Under the pieces are notes generated by a model. That model was not told the origin of the DNA. It ran no database searches and was given only the letters and a program-made list of their open reading frames with translations. Source: Alentia gelatinosa (lineage: Eukaryota > Annelida > Polychaeta > Phyllodocida > Polynoidae). From it: a DNA stretch of 64,000 bases. Below, piece by piece: positions 13,201 to 23,200 of this stretch. Location: the NCBI GenBank assembly GCA_950022655.1, contig OX465584.1:54914789-54978788 (forward strand), in the 5' to 3' direction. Every line of letters begins with the position of its first letter. Within the stretch, counting starts at the first letter, position 1. The translations under genes and the position numbers were made by a program.

Positions 13201-16200
13201 ATAGCCTCAAATTTCCACCTGATTTGTGATGACTACTGCTTTGTTTGTGAAAATACATGACCTATGCCAGACACACATATCGGATTCCTTACTGAGGACT
13301 TTGAGATGTTGCATCTTCCTGAACTCGGCGACGACGACCTCTAATTTCTCCAGCTGGTTGTTGTGGAGGCTCAGCTTCTCCAGACATGTGAGGTGTCCCA
13401 GTGCACCAGCGATCGACACCAGCTGGTTGTTGTTTAGGTACAGCTCCGACAGGCGAAGGTTCTGAGAGAGGCAACTTGTTCGTCGCAACTGTAGATGACA
13501 ATGTAAGTATAACATGAAATGTTTTCTTTTCTTGTCAACTATTAAATGTATCTGGCAATACGTGGAATATGTGGCTAGGCCGATCCGTTCAATGCTAAAA
13601 AAAAAATGTATCTGAAAAACGCGATGCATATTCTTTGAGAGATGCAATAAACTAAACTAAAAAAATAAATAAGCTATTATTATTGTGGTTGTATGCCATA
13701 ATGATATAGATCGATTTCTACTGCCATAAAGCGCACGTGGATATGTCCAGAACCATCTTCTTAAACCTTATCCATTAAATGTATACAATACTACAAAAGA
13801 TATATACATGTAATGCTATTAAAGAAGACCATACAATGAAGAAAATACTGTTCATTTTGTGACACTGTTCATAACACAAAAGGGTGTGCTCCACCGGGCC
13901 AACAATATTTAACTCAGCCAGGAGTGTACCAAACACACTTATAGTGTACAAACCCAATAACCTGCTGGCGGCCGGCTGGTAACCGGCGAAAGCTAATTCA
14001 TTAGGTTTTGCTAGTTCCTCGCCATTTGGCCTCACCAGTGGCCATGTGACCTGCTCCACTGCGCCAATCAGCATACTTGTGCTATACTGGCACTGTGCAA
14101 CCACCAAATAAGCGCCATGCGGTGGCCACTCGGTGCCGTTTTCATGTCATATTGTTTGTCCAGTGGAACATGTAGTTTAGTCGATGCTTGTATGTCTAGT
14201 ATTAGTATAAATGTAAGACAAAATGATTCGCATCACAGTTAGACTCCGCTTTCCCGGGCGGGGGTGTGGGACGTGTGCTGTTTTCGCAATTTTTTTTTTG
14301 AGAAACACACATTAGAACATCCACAATACAGTGGACGTAATGCAAAAAAAGATCAGCCAGTGATAGCCTGACGATATTGTACGCAATTGAAACTGTTGGT
14401 ATGGTCCAGACAGTCCTATACTTCTGGACAGACACTGTACACACACTCTCCACCCTACCACTCTCCACAGAGAGCACTACCTGTAAGATCACTTACTTCA
14501 CTCAGTCCACCACAGAGGGCACCACCACACAACAACAGGTCCGTCCCCCCCAGTCAGTGTCAACAAACACTGATGAACCATGACAAATGATTGGCCTCAC
14601 ATGTTTCCCGCCTCTCTTTGTCTCAATCTGCACCAATCGTGTGCAAATTACACCACCATGTGACTGAAAGGAACCAGTGTGTGCCATGCTTTGAAAGTGA
14701 CCGGAATAAATTAAATCACAAGCCGCTGGACGGCCGAGTGAACGCCACCACATACCAGCAGTCGCTCAAGCCGATTGCACGTCCTGTCACACTAGTATTA
14801 GTATAAACCTGAGATTCATACATGTACTGGCATGAAACTTACCTTGTTGTCATTCAACCAAAGCTTTGACAAGTTTCTGAATCTACTGAGGTCAGCTACA
14901 TCAGTAAGGTTACTGAAAACATGAGAAACATAACTCATAGAACATAAGGAACTACGCATTCTAAATTATTGCAGCAGGTATTCAGACTAACTTTCTTCAT
15001 AATTAAGTTGCTTCATTAATTCAAATACATATTCCGATTCGAATATTAGTATTTGTTTAACTGGCTATTTTAGAGACATTGATAGTCAGGTCTGTCTTAT
15101 CGTGTTATAGGCACTTTTGATATGTCTATGTTGTGCCTTCTGTTTTGTTCTTCCTTGACGATATGGATTGGAAATCATGTACATGTATGTGAATCTTTTC
15201 GTCAGTAAAACTTTGTTTAAAAAGAAGATATAGTGAGATTTAACGGGAGACTTTATTTAAAAAAAGAAAAAAAAGACACAATGTAAGACAATTATTGATT
15301 GCAAATAATTGACCACTGTTTCCCCCTTTATTGTTACTAAAATATTTGTCTCTAAATCAGGTGTTTACAACACAACATACTACAGATAATTTGTTTACAC
15401 GTCACTGACTCTTTACAAAGACTAGTGATGAGAACACCTACCAATTAGCAAGGTACAACTCCTTGACATCAACATCGCGTTTTTCTCCTTTCTTTTTCAG
15501 TTGTTTTTCTATAACCTATGATAAAAAGATAAAGTAATGTAGAAGAAATATAACCTGGCTAAGAGAAACACTTTCATAAATCATCCAAGATAAATTCCTG
15601 TAATACCTGTAATATCATTCACTTTGCACATACCACGGCAGGCAGCGTAATGAATTGTGACGTTTGTCTTGCCAGCCTCTGTGATCAATATTGTTTTAAA
15701 AATATTTTATGTTTTAAACTTCCAGTAATTCATGAATTTGTATCTAAACTCTCTGGTATTTTAGTCTATTACTGTTAGCTCTCAGCCAAATATAACACTC
15801 TTTTTTTTTTGTAATTCTGCGATTTTTTTAAAAAGAAAAATTAAAAAGGAAACCCACATTGTACCCTTTACTATTACCATATTTCCATGTTAATAATGCA
15901 TCTCACCCAAAGAAAGTAATAATATGAAGCGATTGATATCTATTGCCAATACTGGCAATAGTATTGGCTATTTGGAGAATCGATGACATATGAATAATCC
16001 CATCAGCTTGATCAGAATGTAATTCATCAAGTTAAAAAGAAAACCCATGCCGCCTTTATGATTATTAGGAAATCTTATCATAACTTCAGTATTGTCAGAT
16101 TTGTCCCATAACATAGACAAATCGGTCCCGACAATCTGGGGACTGGGACTAGTGACTAGGTAAAGTAGTCACCCCTGATTTCCATTAAGGGGTGAATAGC

Positions 16201-16941
16201 TGTTCTATGTAAATAGGCAAGGTGTTTTAGGGAGACAGCGAGGGAGACTGAATGAAATGGCTGGACTTGAGAACCAGCTAAGCTCCACTGGAAAAGGACC
16301 TCTAAATACACAGTTACAAAACAACAGACACCTATTTTGAAGGTTGGCAAACACAAATTGGTATATATTTATTAGTTCAGGTTTTTTTTCATGCATGTCA
16401 GAAGGCAGCCAGTATGGAAACTCACTGGAATGACAAAGCCTGAGAAGGCTATACGGTATGTAGTATGAACTCAGCCCTGTAAGGGACAGGGCCGGGTACA
16501 CTGGCTGGTCTGTGGCTGTGAGTGTGATCGATTGTCGCGGTAGGACTACCCGGGGAAAACATAGCGTAGTTTCTGAGGCATTCTCATGTCACTGATAGCC
16601 TTAACAGTGTTTTCATGGTATCGTGTCCATAACTTCCCTATCCTCGCGTATCGAGGATAGGGACATAGAGTTCGGAACTCCGCGCTCTCGTTTCGTTTTA
16701 TTCACTTTCGTCAAGTTTCGAGTTACGAGAACCCACTCTCACTGAGTTTGCAGGATTCCACACTGATCACGGCCATTCCTGATATCATAAACCAGAGATT
16801 TTTAATATATAAACAAAAGCTTGCATGTTAGACCAATATAAAACATTAGTAATAGTTAAATATGATTGATATGCATGAAATATGCCAGTTTGTCCAAATA
16901 AAGTGATGCCGAATGAGACAAACCTGCTCTGAGTTCGCCAT
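7241..16941 (-). CDS. LRRC72: Leucine-rich repeat-containing protein 72 orthologue (7 coding exons)
   Basis: Exons (minus strand, 5' to 3'): 16941-16924, 15515-15442, 14912-14843, 13488-13293, 10474-10385, 9576-9424, 7389-7241. They join in phase to 249 aa ending CGA TAA. Residues 1-6 are MANSEQ. About 7-30 is a charged helix (QLKKKGEKRDVDVKELYL). Five LRRs follow (LxxLxLxxNxL at about 21-125), with a capping segment YRVYVVHHVPSVQLFDRH ending at about residue 149. The last exon encodes RRSVMEFSHFDWSKVPRAEE, which I recognise as the conserved LRRC72 C-terminal block. Human LRRC72 is about 287 aa. The family occurs in animals with motile cilia and its biochemical role is not established. All donors are GT; exon 6's donor (GTCTGC) is weak, so its end is the least certain. 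A TTATCTCACCCC-type composite element lies in intron 6. The gene starts about 300 bp from the divergent TBC gene. Confidence 0.88.
8240..8433. mobile_element. Module of an outer composite element (TCCACCTAATAC type)
   Basis: The sequence 'atccacctaatacgaagcgtccatagaaaaca' matches 34072-34105 closely ('atccacctattacaaagtgtccatagaaaacac'). The copies continue with 'gggagtgtgtat' and 'gggagcgtgtat'. Both loci carry the same downstream hairpin (8434-8807 and 34522-34637). It is probably a fourth family of the same composite class. Its right TIR is not clear to me. Confidence 0.45.
8434..8807. repeat. Outer hairpin, apex interrupted by another composite element
   Basis: The left arm (8434-8475, TGGTTTCAGATAAAAGCGG...) pairs with the right arm (8766-8807, ...CTGCTTGTAACTGAAACCA). 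The same hairpin at 34522-34637 has a short apex. Here the apex is split by the 246-bp unit at 8509-8754. The hairpin lies within LRRC72 intron 6. Confidence 0.7.
8509..8754 (+). mobile_element. Composite TIR + hairpin unit with 6-bp duplication
   Basis: The unit begins TTATATACCTGTG. Its partner AGGTATATAATAATAAG ends at 8650. A hairpin follows (8651-8752: CAAACATCCTGACTGTAGG ... CCTACAGTAAGGATGTTTCC). ATATTA lies on both sides (8503-8508 and 8755-8760). The unoccupied version at about 34590 reads 'gctcagataattactacg' against 'gctcggat[unit]aatattactacg' here. This defines module plus hairpin as one mobile unit. The unit has no coding capacity. Confidence 0.75.
8950..9236 (+). mobile_element. 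Composite TIR + hairpin element, TTATCTCACCCC family
   Basis: TTATCTCACCCC at 8950 pairs with GGGGTGAGATAA at 9079-9090. Near the left end is the core CCATAGGCTTAACGTTAGG. The hairpin at 9096-9236 runs from GAAACCCACTCGATGAGAAT to ATTCTCATCTCATGGGTTTC with more than 40 bp of stem. Its apex is 'cactcagcttcgcttcg' flanked by 'attactcc'. The element is in LRRC72 intron 6. Confidence 0.8.
9265..9400. repeat. Short tandem CCCGCTTAAGGGGACA-type repeat
   Basis: Five to six imperfect 19-bp units of 'gcttaaggggacaccc' run from 9272 to 9355, with further single units near 8857 and 8905. The CCCCTTAAG/CTTAAGGGG core is partly palindromic. The array abuts the 3' side of LRRC72 exon 6, inside intron 6. 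Confidence 0.6.
10106..10309 (+). mobile_element. Left-truncated composite element (TTATCTTAGCC-like family)
   Basis: The sequence 'ggtgataaacagataaatatttgcaggctatgataaaatcagaaac' aligns with 39270-39313 of a more complete copy. A hairpin follows (about 10155-10305) with 'gtttggttcaagtccccattt' pairing against 'gaacggggacgcagaccaaac'. Its apex reads 'acctggctaccgcctcg' with 'atattactgca'. The left TIR is missing. It lies just upstream (in genomic coordinates) of LRRC72 exon 5. Confidence 0.6.
10756..10930 (-). repeat. 3' end of a minus-strand retroposed sequence
   Basis: A T-run at 10756-10768 followed by 'aaagggttttatttt' reads on the minus strand as an AATAAAA signal and poly(A) tail. The sequence upstream of it on that strand shows no coding potential. 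It is most likely a 5'-truncated LINE or SINE 3' end. From 10930 to 12370 I see no further feature in this intron. Confidence 0.45.
12380..12641 (+). mobile_element. Composite TIR + hairpin element, TTATCCTACCCC family (diverged)
   Basis: TTATCCTACCCC at 12380 pairs with GGGGTAGGATAA at 12496-12507. The internal core 'ctccatagactttacatag' is present. The hairpin at about 12523-12641 pairs 'atatggttgtttacatggcg' with 'cgccatataaacaatcatat'. The stem differs in sequence from other copies of the family but pairs with itself. Confidence 0.7.
12763..13194 (+). mobile_element. Composite TIR + hairpin element with a nested SINE fragment
   Basis: TTATCCTACCCC at 12763 pairs with GGTAGGATAA ending at 13065. 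The hairpin at 13070-13194 runs GAAACCGAACGAGAGTTAG to GTAACTCTCGTTCGGTTTC with apex 'acgaggcgtagccgagt'. The interior (12902-13035) is nearly identical to 34202-34345. A T-tailed SINE fragment (12800-12894) is inserted after 'agacttaac'. The copy at 34147 keeps the uninterrupted sequence there. Confidence 0.75.
12800..12894 (-). mobile_element. 5'-truncated tRNA-derived SINE
   Basis: A T-run followed by 'gcaagttttattagggaatattg' and 'caccgaattcggc...cttccactcgggccctt' matches the 3' half of the SINE at 27900-28143. Only the tail part is present, and it lacks the tRNA head. Confidence 0.7.
14196..14807. mobile_element. Insertion bounded by exact 16-bp direct repeats
   Basis: CTAGTATTAGTATAAA occurs at 14196-14211 and 14792-14807 and bounds a segment of about 580 bp. 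Target duplications of this length fit target-primed retroposition. The right end, 'cataccagcagtcgctcaagccgattgca', recurs in diverged form at about 12335 and 28495, so it is a family end. No reading frame in it resembles a known protein. Confidence 0.5.
16634..16660. repeat. Perfect short hairpin in LRRC72 intron 1
   Basis: CCCTATCCTCG and CGAGGATAGGG flank a five-base loop (CGTAT). It lies about 270 bp downstream of the LRRC72 start codon. A role is unknown. Confidence 0.5.
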
Positions 16942-17239
16942 CTTGGTTGTTGCTACAACGGTGCAAGTAGAGCTAGCCGAGCCTTATATACATGGTTTAG
17001 TATAAAACTATTACATCGTATTGCAAGAAGAAATACAGCTGTATATACTCAAAAATATATATTTGTATTAGGTAGATATGTAACTGTTGCTGTATTTCTG
17101 TGTGTGTTGTTCTTTTATCAAAAAGAACAAAAACAACATCTGAGCGTTGTATCTGGTTTCTACCGGATGTAAACTGTAATGTTTACCCACCGGAGCGGCA
17201 CTTTTGAAATGGCGAGAAATGTGTAGCCCTAAATCAGAA
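16942..17239. promoter_or_regulatory. Shared divergent promoter region of LRRC72 and the TBC gene
   Basis: The two start codons point away from each other and are only 277-298 bp apart, so both core promoters and both 5' leaders must lie here unless there are upstream non-coding exons. No obvious TATA box is placed correctly for either gene. A five-codon upstream frame (ATG at 17209, stop at 17224-17226) precedes the TBC start. Shared regulation is an inference from the geometry. Confidence 0.5.
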
Positions 17240-20200
17240 ATGGACATCAATGGTAACAAAACTGCCTTTTGTGACAGCCGACCAAAATACGTAATTGACT
17301 ATGACGAGTATGGATTTGCTGTTTTTGAAAAAGATTACAATCCAGACGGTGAAAGGTGTCACCAGTATTCCAAGTAAGTTTGACCAGTGACCCACCAAAA
17401 ATTAGACTAGAGACTAGTAGAGTAGAGATCATAGATGTAGAAGATCAGTAGCGGTCCTCGTCCGAGCGGTTGCAGAGGCATTCTGCTCAGCCTCAGCCTT
17501 AGCCATGGGGAAACATCCAGCCTTGAGTTAACCCCACCTTCTGAAAAGACAAAGACGTGTCTGCACAGTAAAATAAACCTAGTCCTAGTTAAAATATTCA
17601 CCCTCTCATTTCGTAGTCGTGGACTCACTGGCTAGTCCCAGAAACTCTACTTGCATCACCAGGCTTGTAAACAGAACACAGAGTGTCTCCAACTGGTACA
17701 TAATATCAAGTTTCATGTTAATTAAAGTTTTCTTATTTTCTATTCAACTGAAAAAGTAAGTGGTGTATTTAGGCCCTGTTTTCCACAGGTTGGTAGTGCG
17801 ATTTATCTGCTTAGTTACACAACGCACTCGGTCAAACAATCACATGGAAACGTACCCATAAATATTGGAACACTGAGAGTGTGAGCTTTATAAGTTTATA
17901 ATATCCATTTACATTATTTCCTGAATAATTTCAGCGCCTGCAGCATATCCTATGGTATTTTAGCTTTTATTTTAATTGGTGCATTAAACATGCCTATCAC
18001 CGTGACACTTCAGCCTATCACTACTGACACTAGTATCGGATATGGTTTTGATGGTATCTGGACACTACGCTTCATAGCCTGCACGTTTCGGTTTTCAGTG
18101 GGTGACTGACGGACACTAAGGTTTTCTAAAAATCTAAATTATGTCAGAACTCTGTCAAGAATTGACGTAGGAACTTCAAATAAAGATCAGTAGATAGCTA
18201 AAGATGTGCGGAACACAGTAAGTTTATATTTTGATTCGTGATAGGCAACACATATGATCATTTGCCTTTTTTGTTCCATGTTCGACGCAAGAACGTCACC
18301 TCCCGAAAACGAAGTGTAGCATCCAATTTACGAAGTGTAGCGTCCAAAGCATGCTGGCTTCCAAGTGTAGTGTCCAGTATTCGTTTTGATAATATAGGAA
18401 CACCACATGTGCCTGCACAATAATTTATTGGTGGACTGGGCCAGAATATATACCTACTTTTATCTCTGGGAAAACCAAGACATTTATCAAGTCTGAGCCC
18501 AGCCTCGTTAATACAATGCCTTAGTTTGTCCCAGCGAATACTGGACACCCCGCTCAGTAGCCAGCACACTTTGGACGCCCCGCTTCATATTTTGGATGCC
18601 CCGCTTGGTTTTCGAGAGCTAATACTCTCGCACTTGCAGCGAAGCACATAATAAACTATGACTAGTAATCATATAGTGCCTGCCCTATCGTGAAGCAAAA
18701 TATAAACCCACAAACTGTTTTCCGCAAAGCTTTAGCTATCTATTGATATTTATTCCAAGTTCCTACGTCAATTATTGACAAAGTTCTGACATAATTAAAA
18801 AAAAAAAAGCGTTGAGTCCGTCTGTAGCCCGCTGAAAACCGAAGTGTGCTGGCTACGAAACGGGGCGTCCAGTTACCGTCCCAGCAGCCATATCTTGCAC
18901 AAAATAAGTCTTGATGTCACACCTGCTCCTGAACTCTAATTGTGAATGCACTGTATTTCATAGGCATACTATCGTATCACGTGATAACAATTCTGTATGC
19001 CAGTAGTGGCATATAAACTGTATGGCAGTCAGCGTGGCATACGGAAACCCAATGTTAAGCCTATGGGATTTTATATTAGGGGTAGTATAATGGGTAAGGC
19101 TAGACGAGCAGTGTTTGACTGAGCGACGGCCTCAACTAAACAAACCACCGCGAGACTGAAATGTAAAACTAAAATTGACAGATATGAATGAGATCCAAAG
19201 ATTACCTAATGATGGGAATTTTAAGGACAGAGTAAAGCTCTGGTTGAATGCTGAAACTTGGAAAATCTGCAAAAGTATATCACAGATCGAAAGATTCCTA
19301 TTGATATGTATATGTTTATGTCTGCAATGATCGAATATGGTTTGATATTGTAAAAACTGATCAGAAGATCAAATTTTGAAAAAAATGTTTGATTGGAGAG
19401 TGATGGATCTATTTCTCTACATGTATAGTGTACTGTCCTGTCTTGTCAGCTGTATTATCTGTATCGTCTTGTATTGTCCTTTCCGGCCTATAATGGAAGA
19501 CCGCTGATTCTCTCGGTGAATTGTACGTCGTCATGTTTGTTCACTTGAATAAAAGAAAATATAAAAAAATATCTTATGTGTCCGGTAGGGATACTTTCTT
19601 CAACCTGGAAATTTCAAAGGGACAAAAGAATTATTGACCCCATACTAGACAAAGTTTTTTTATATCAGTATGTTCTATATGTTTATCGGGAAATCCTCCT
19701 TGGTCTTAAATCACTCCAAATATTTACCCAAAAGGTTGAATGAAGACGCGCAGTTAGCAGCTCAATGGAGGAAGGTGATGGAGCAACCCGACTGGAAAGC
19801 CATGCATGGCTGTCCTAGTATTAAGGTATTTCATATCTTTACTGTAGACAATTCAGGGATGCCAGGTTTCATGTTGCCATTGAAAATCATATGACAATCT
19901 TTAGAACGAAAAATTATTTTTCCTTGTGTAATATTGACATACCAACTGCTAAATTGCCCAATTAAGCCACAGCCGATGATCTTCCACTGAACCTCCTCTC
20001 TGACCCATGTATAAATTTGAGCTTTCTCTTGATCCTGTGATTCCCCATTGTAACATGTATGTAATGCGTACCCCCAGTATTGCGATGGAAAATATTTCAA
20101 TGTCTTTTTTCTGACCCCAACTGGCATCCCTGAGACACTTTATTTCAACTTTTTAGATTTACATGATAAAAAATCGCGGGGCACCCCAAGTAGGCAGGCA

Positions 20201-23200
20201 TCACACTGGAATTGGATCATGTCTCATATAATGGCATTGAATGATGAAAGGCTATAATAGATCTAATTTACAAATCGGGGGACACCTTGCTAGTTTTTGA
20301 TTTAGTTACAAATATTATGAGGATATATTGGAATATTTAGAAAAGGCTAAACAGATGATTTTCACATAGTAAAACCAGTGTCATTTTCTTCAGACCTTCA
20401 CAGAATGCAGTAAATATATGATAGGTACTAAATATTTAAGTTTTGAAAACTAAAGTAACTGTCCTTGTTTTTGAAGATATGCAGATTTTTTAATACATTT
20501 CCTATAAAAACCAAGCGTTGAAAATGGGCCTATTTTACCGATTGGCTAAGGTCAAGCTAGAAAATACATACATTTTGCTCATTTGGTTTGGGAATGTGCC
20601 ACAAAAAACCAATTTAAATGGATGACTGAATGTTTAAAAATCAACAGATGACGCCACTGCAAATTGTACGCTATGCCTTTAACGTATGTCTGTATTTTAA
20701 AGCATCTGTTTTGTATTTTGCTGTATTTGTTTTTATGTCACTATTTAGATACAGAAGTTGCTGCGACAAGGGGTTCCGTCCACTGTACGGTCAGCTGTGT
20801 GGACCAAATTACTAGATGCTACCACATTACGAAATTCTTCCTCTTTCAACTACAAGGTAGGCATACTAAAACTCTCAGATATTTAGACTAATTTAGCCAA
20901 TTAAAGTAAATAACTTAACTCAAAAGTTACCAATTAATCTACTCATACTATTAGCCATCAATAAGTGCAGTTTTATATTTGGATCAAATTCAATATTACA
21001 CACAAGTTTCATCTTATGACCTGAATGAATACTTCTAGCAGATGCTGCAAATATTTAAGAATTATATTTATAATTTAGGAGAAAATACAGTAGGGAATTT
21101 GACTTGTTTGCAATCAGGTCCCAACGAACCAACCGAGAGACTTGTCTGATATTGCAAAATTCACACATATATTTAATCTGAAAACAGGTATTATCAATGG
21201 ATTTGTGTAAATTAAGAACTGGTGTTTCTTTTTTTAAATTGATAAATACATAGTTCTGTATACAGTCCTTCAACTTGGAATGTGCATTGTGTTTCAAATA
21301 AGGGTAATATAACTCAACGAGTTCAATCTGTAAAAATGAAATCACAGCGCAAAAGGTATACTAAAAGGGTGAGAGAAAGGGGTAGAGATGTAGGAGGTAT
21401 GAATATACAATAATCGATGGTTTTGTGGATAGGCGGCCGTGAACCACGTAATACACGAGCACTAGCGACGTCAAGCTCGAGTATCCACATATCCATCGTT
21501 TGTTGCATTTATTATCCACATTTCCGAATAAATTAAACTCAGTAATTGCCATAGTAAAATGTATAACAATAGGGACTATTTCTTTGCTCTATAGTACAAA
21601 GGGACTATTTGTCCCGTATACCATGGTTTTGAGGTTGTATACCACAAATATATAAAATTTGAATCTGTATACCACAGTTAGGGTATCTGACAGGTTTTAT
21701 ATAATGGGTCGTGGTTTACTGAGTCCCCATACATTTTCAATGGGGTCTTTGTATACAATGTATAATGAATAAGTGGAAATGGTAAGAGAGGGTAACTTGA
21801 TTGGTTGTTTTTTATTGTTCTCACCTAGGCGCAGCTGGGTGGTGTTCGGGAGCAGCTCGTAGATATAGGTGTCAGTGAGTACGGCGGCAAGGACGCAGTG
21901 ATGTTTCTGTGTGAGCTCGAGTCCAGTGGCGTCACTCCTATGGAAGGACACATCACCTTTGACATTCTCAGACAAATCATGCTCGACCTGGGTAAGTACT
22001 CCTCTCAAAAGACAGAGATGGCAGTTTTATTATCCTACCCCTAATAAAAAGCTCCATAGGCTTAACATTGGGTCACTGTATTCGGTCTGGAGTTCAGAAA
22101 AAGGAAAAATATCGCTCAGTGGGATACACTTGACAAATGACGTCATTTGTTAATGTAGAAGTAATTTAGACAGGCGGGGTAGGATAAATTCTAAACCAAA
22201 CTCGAGTTAGTCATGTTATTGTTCATCGCACTCCGGCAAGGTCGCGTATTACTGCTCTCTGCTTTGCCTCTCACAGTAATACGCAATCTTGCCGTTGTGT
22301 GATAAACAATAACATGACTAACTCTTGTTTGGTTTCTCCATACTATTTTTCAAGGAAATCCTTGATCATATTTCCAGTTGTTAAAAATTTGTTTCTTGTG
22401 TAAACAAAGAGAATAAATTGGGCCTCATCCACACCAATAACCAGTAGTTCCCTACACACCCAAGCCCCATTTCGTGGCCAACAAGGTTGCCTTTTCCACG
22501 TTTTCTCAGTCTGTCTGAGGCAGTAAAATCCACATGGAAAATATTTCCTTTTTTCATGACCCCAACTGACATTCTGAAAAGAGGAACAGGTCGGTCTGCT
22601 TTGTTAAAAGCTGAAAGCTGCATCAATAACAATAAAAAGAGAATATACAAACAATAGTGGATCGTCTATTACTAAAGTGTCCTTTTATCGCACATAAAGG
22701 ACCAAAGACTGGGACAATATGTCTGGCATATTGTACACTTCCATGAACTGCAACTTATCAATATAAGTTGGTAAGATATTAAGCATAGACTCCCCAGATT
22801 GAAAATAAAATCTGTTCTGTAATTTTGTAAGAATCACAATATGAAAATCAATTCTATGCCCATGCTGTGGAACTGATATTGATAGCTTGTGTTGTTCTTT
22901 TTTGTAATAAATTTCAGATCGTTCTTTCCCGACACACAAAATGTTCATTCAGGGAAGACCTGAAGGTATCGAGGGAAGAGCAGCTCTCTTCCGTATTCTA
23001 GCAACATACGCGCGATACAATAAACATGTGGGCTACTGCCAAGGTATGGTTTATCATATCATTTTATATATTTCTATGTACAAAGTTTTTTTTCAGAAAT
23101 TGTCAATTGAATAGGCTTGTTTGTATTTATTTTATTAAAGATTCAATTTTGCAATTATTCTTCGAAAAGGTGATCGCATATTGAATCACGGGAGGTAAAT

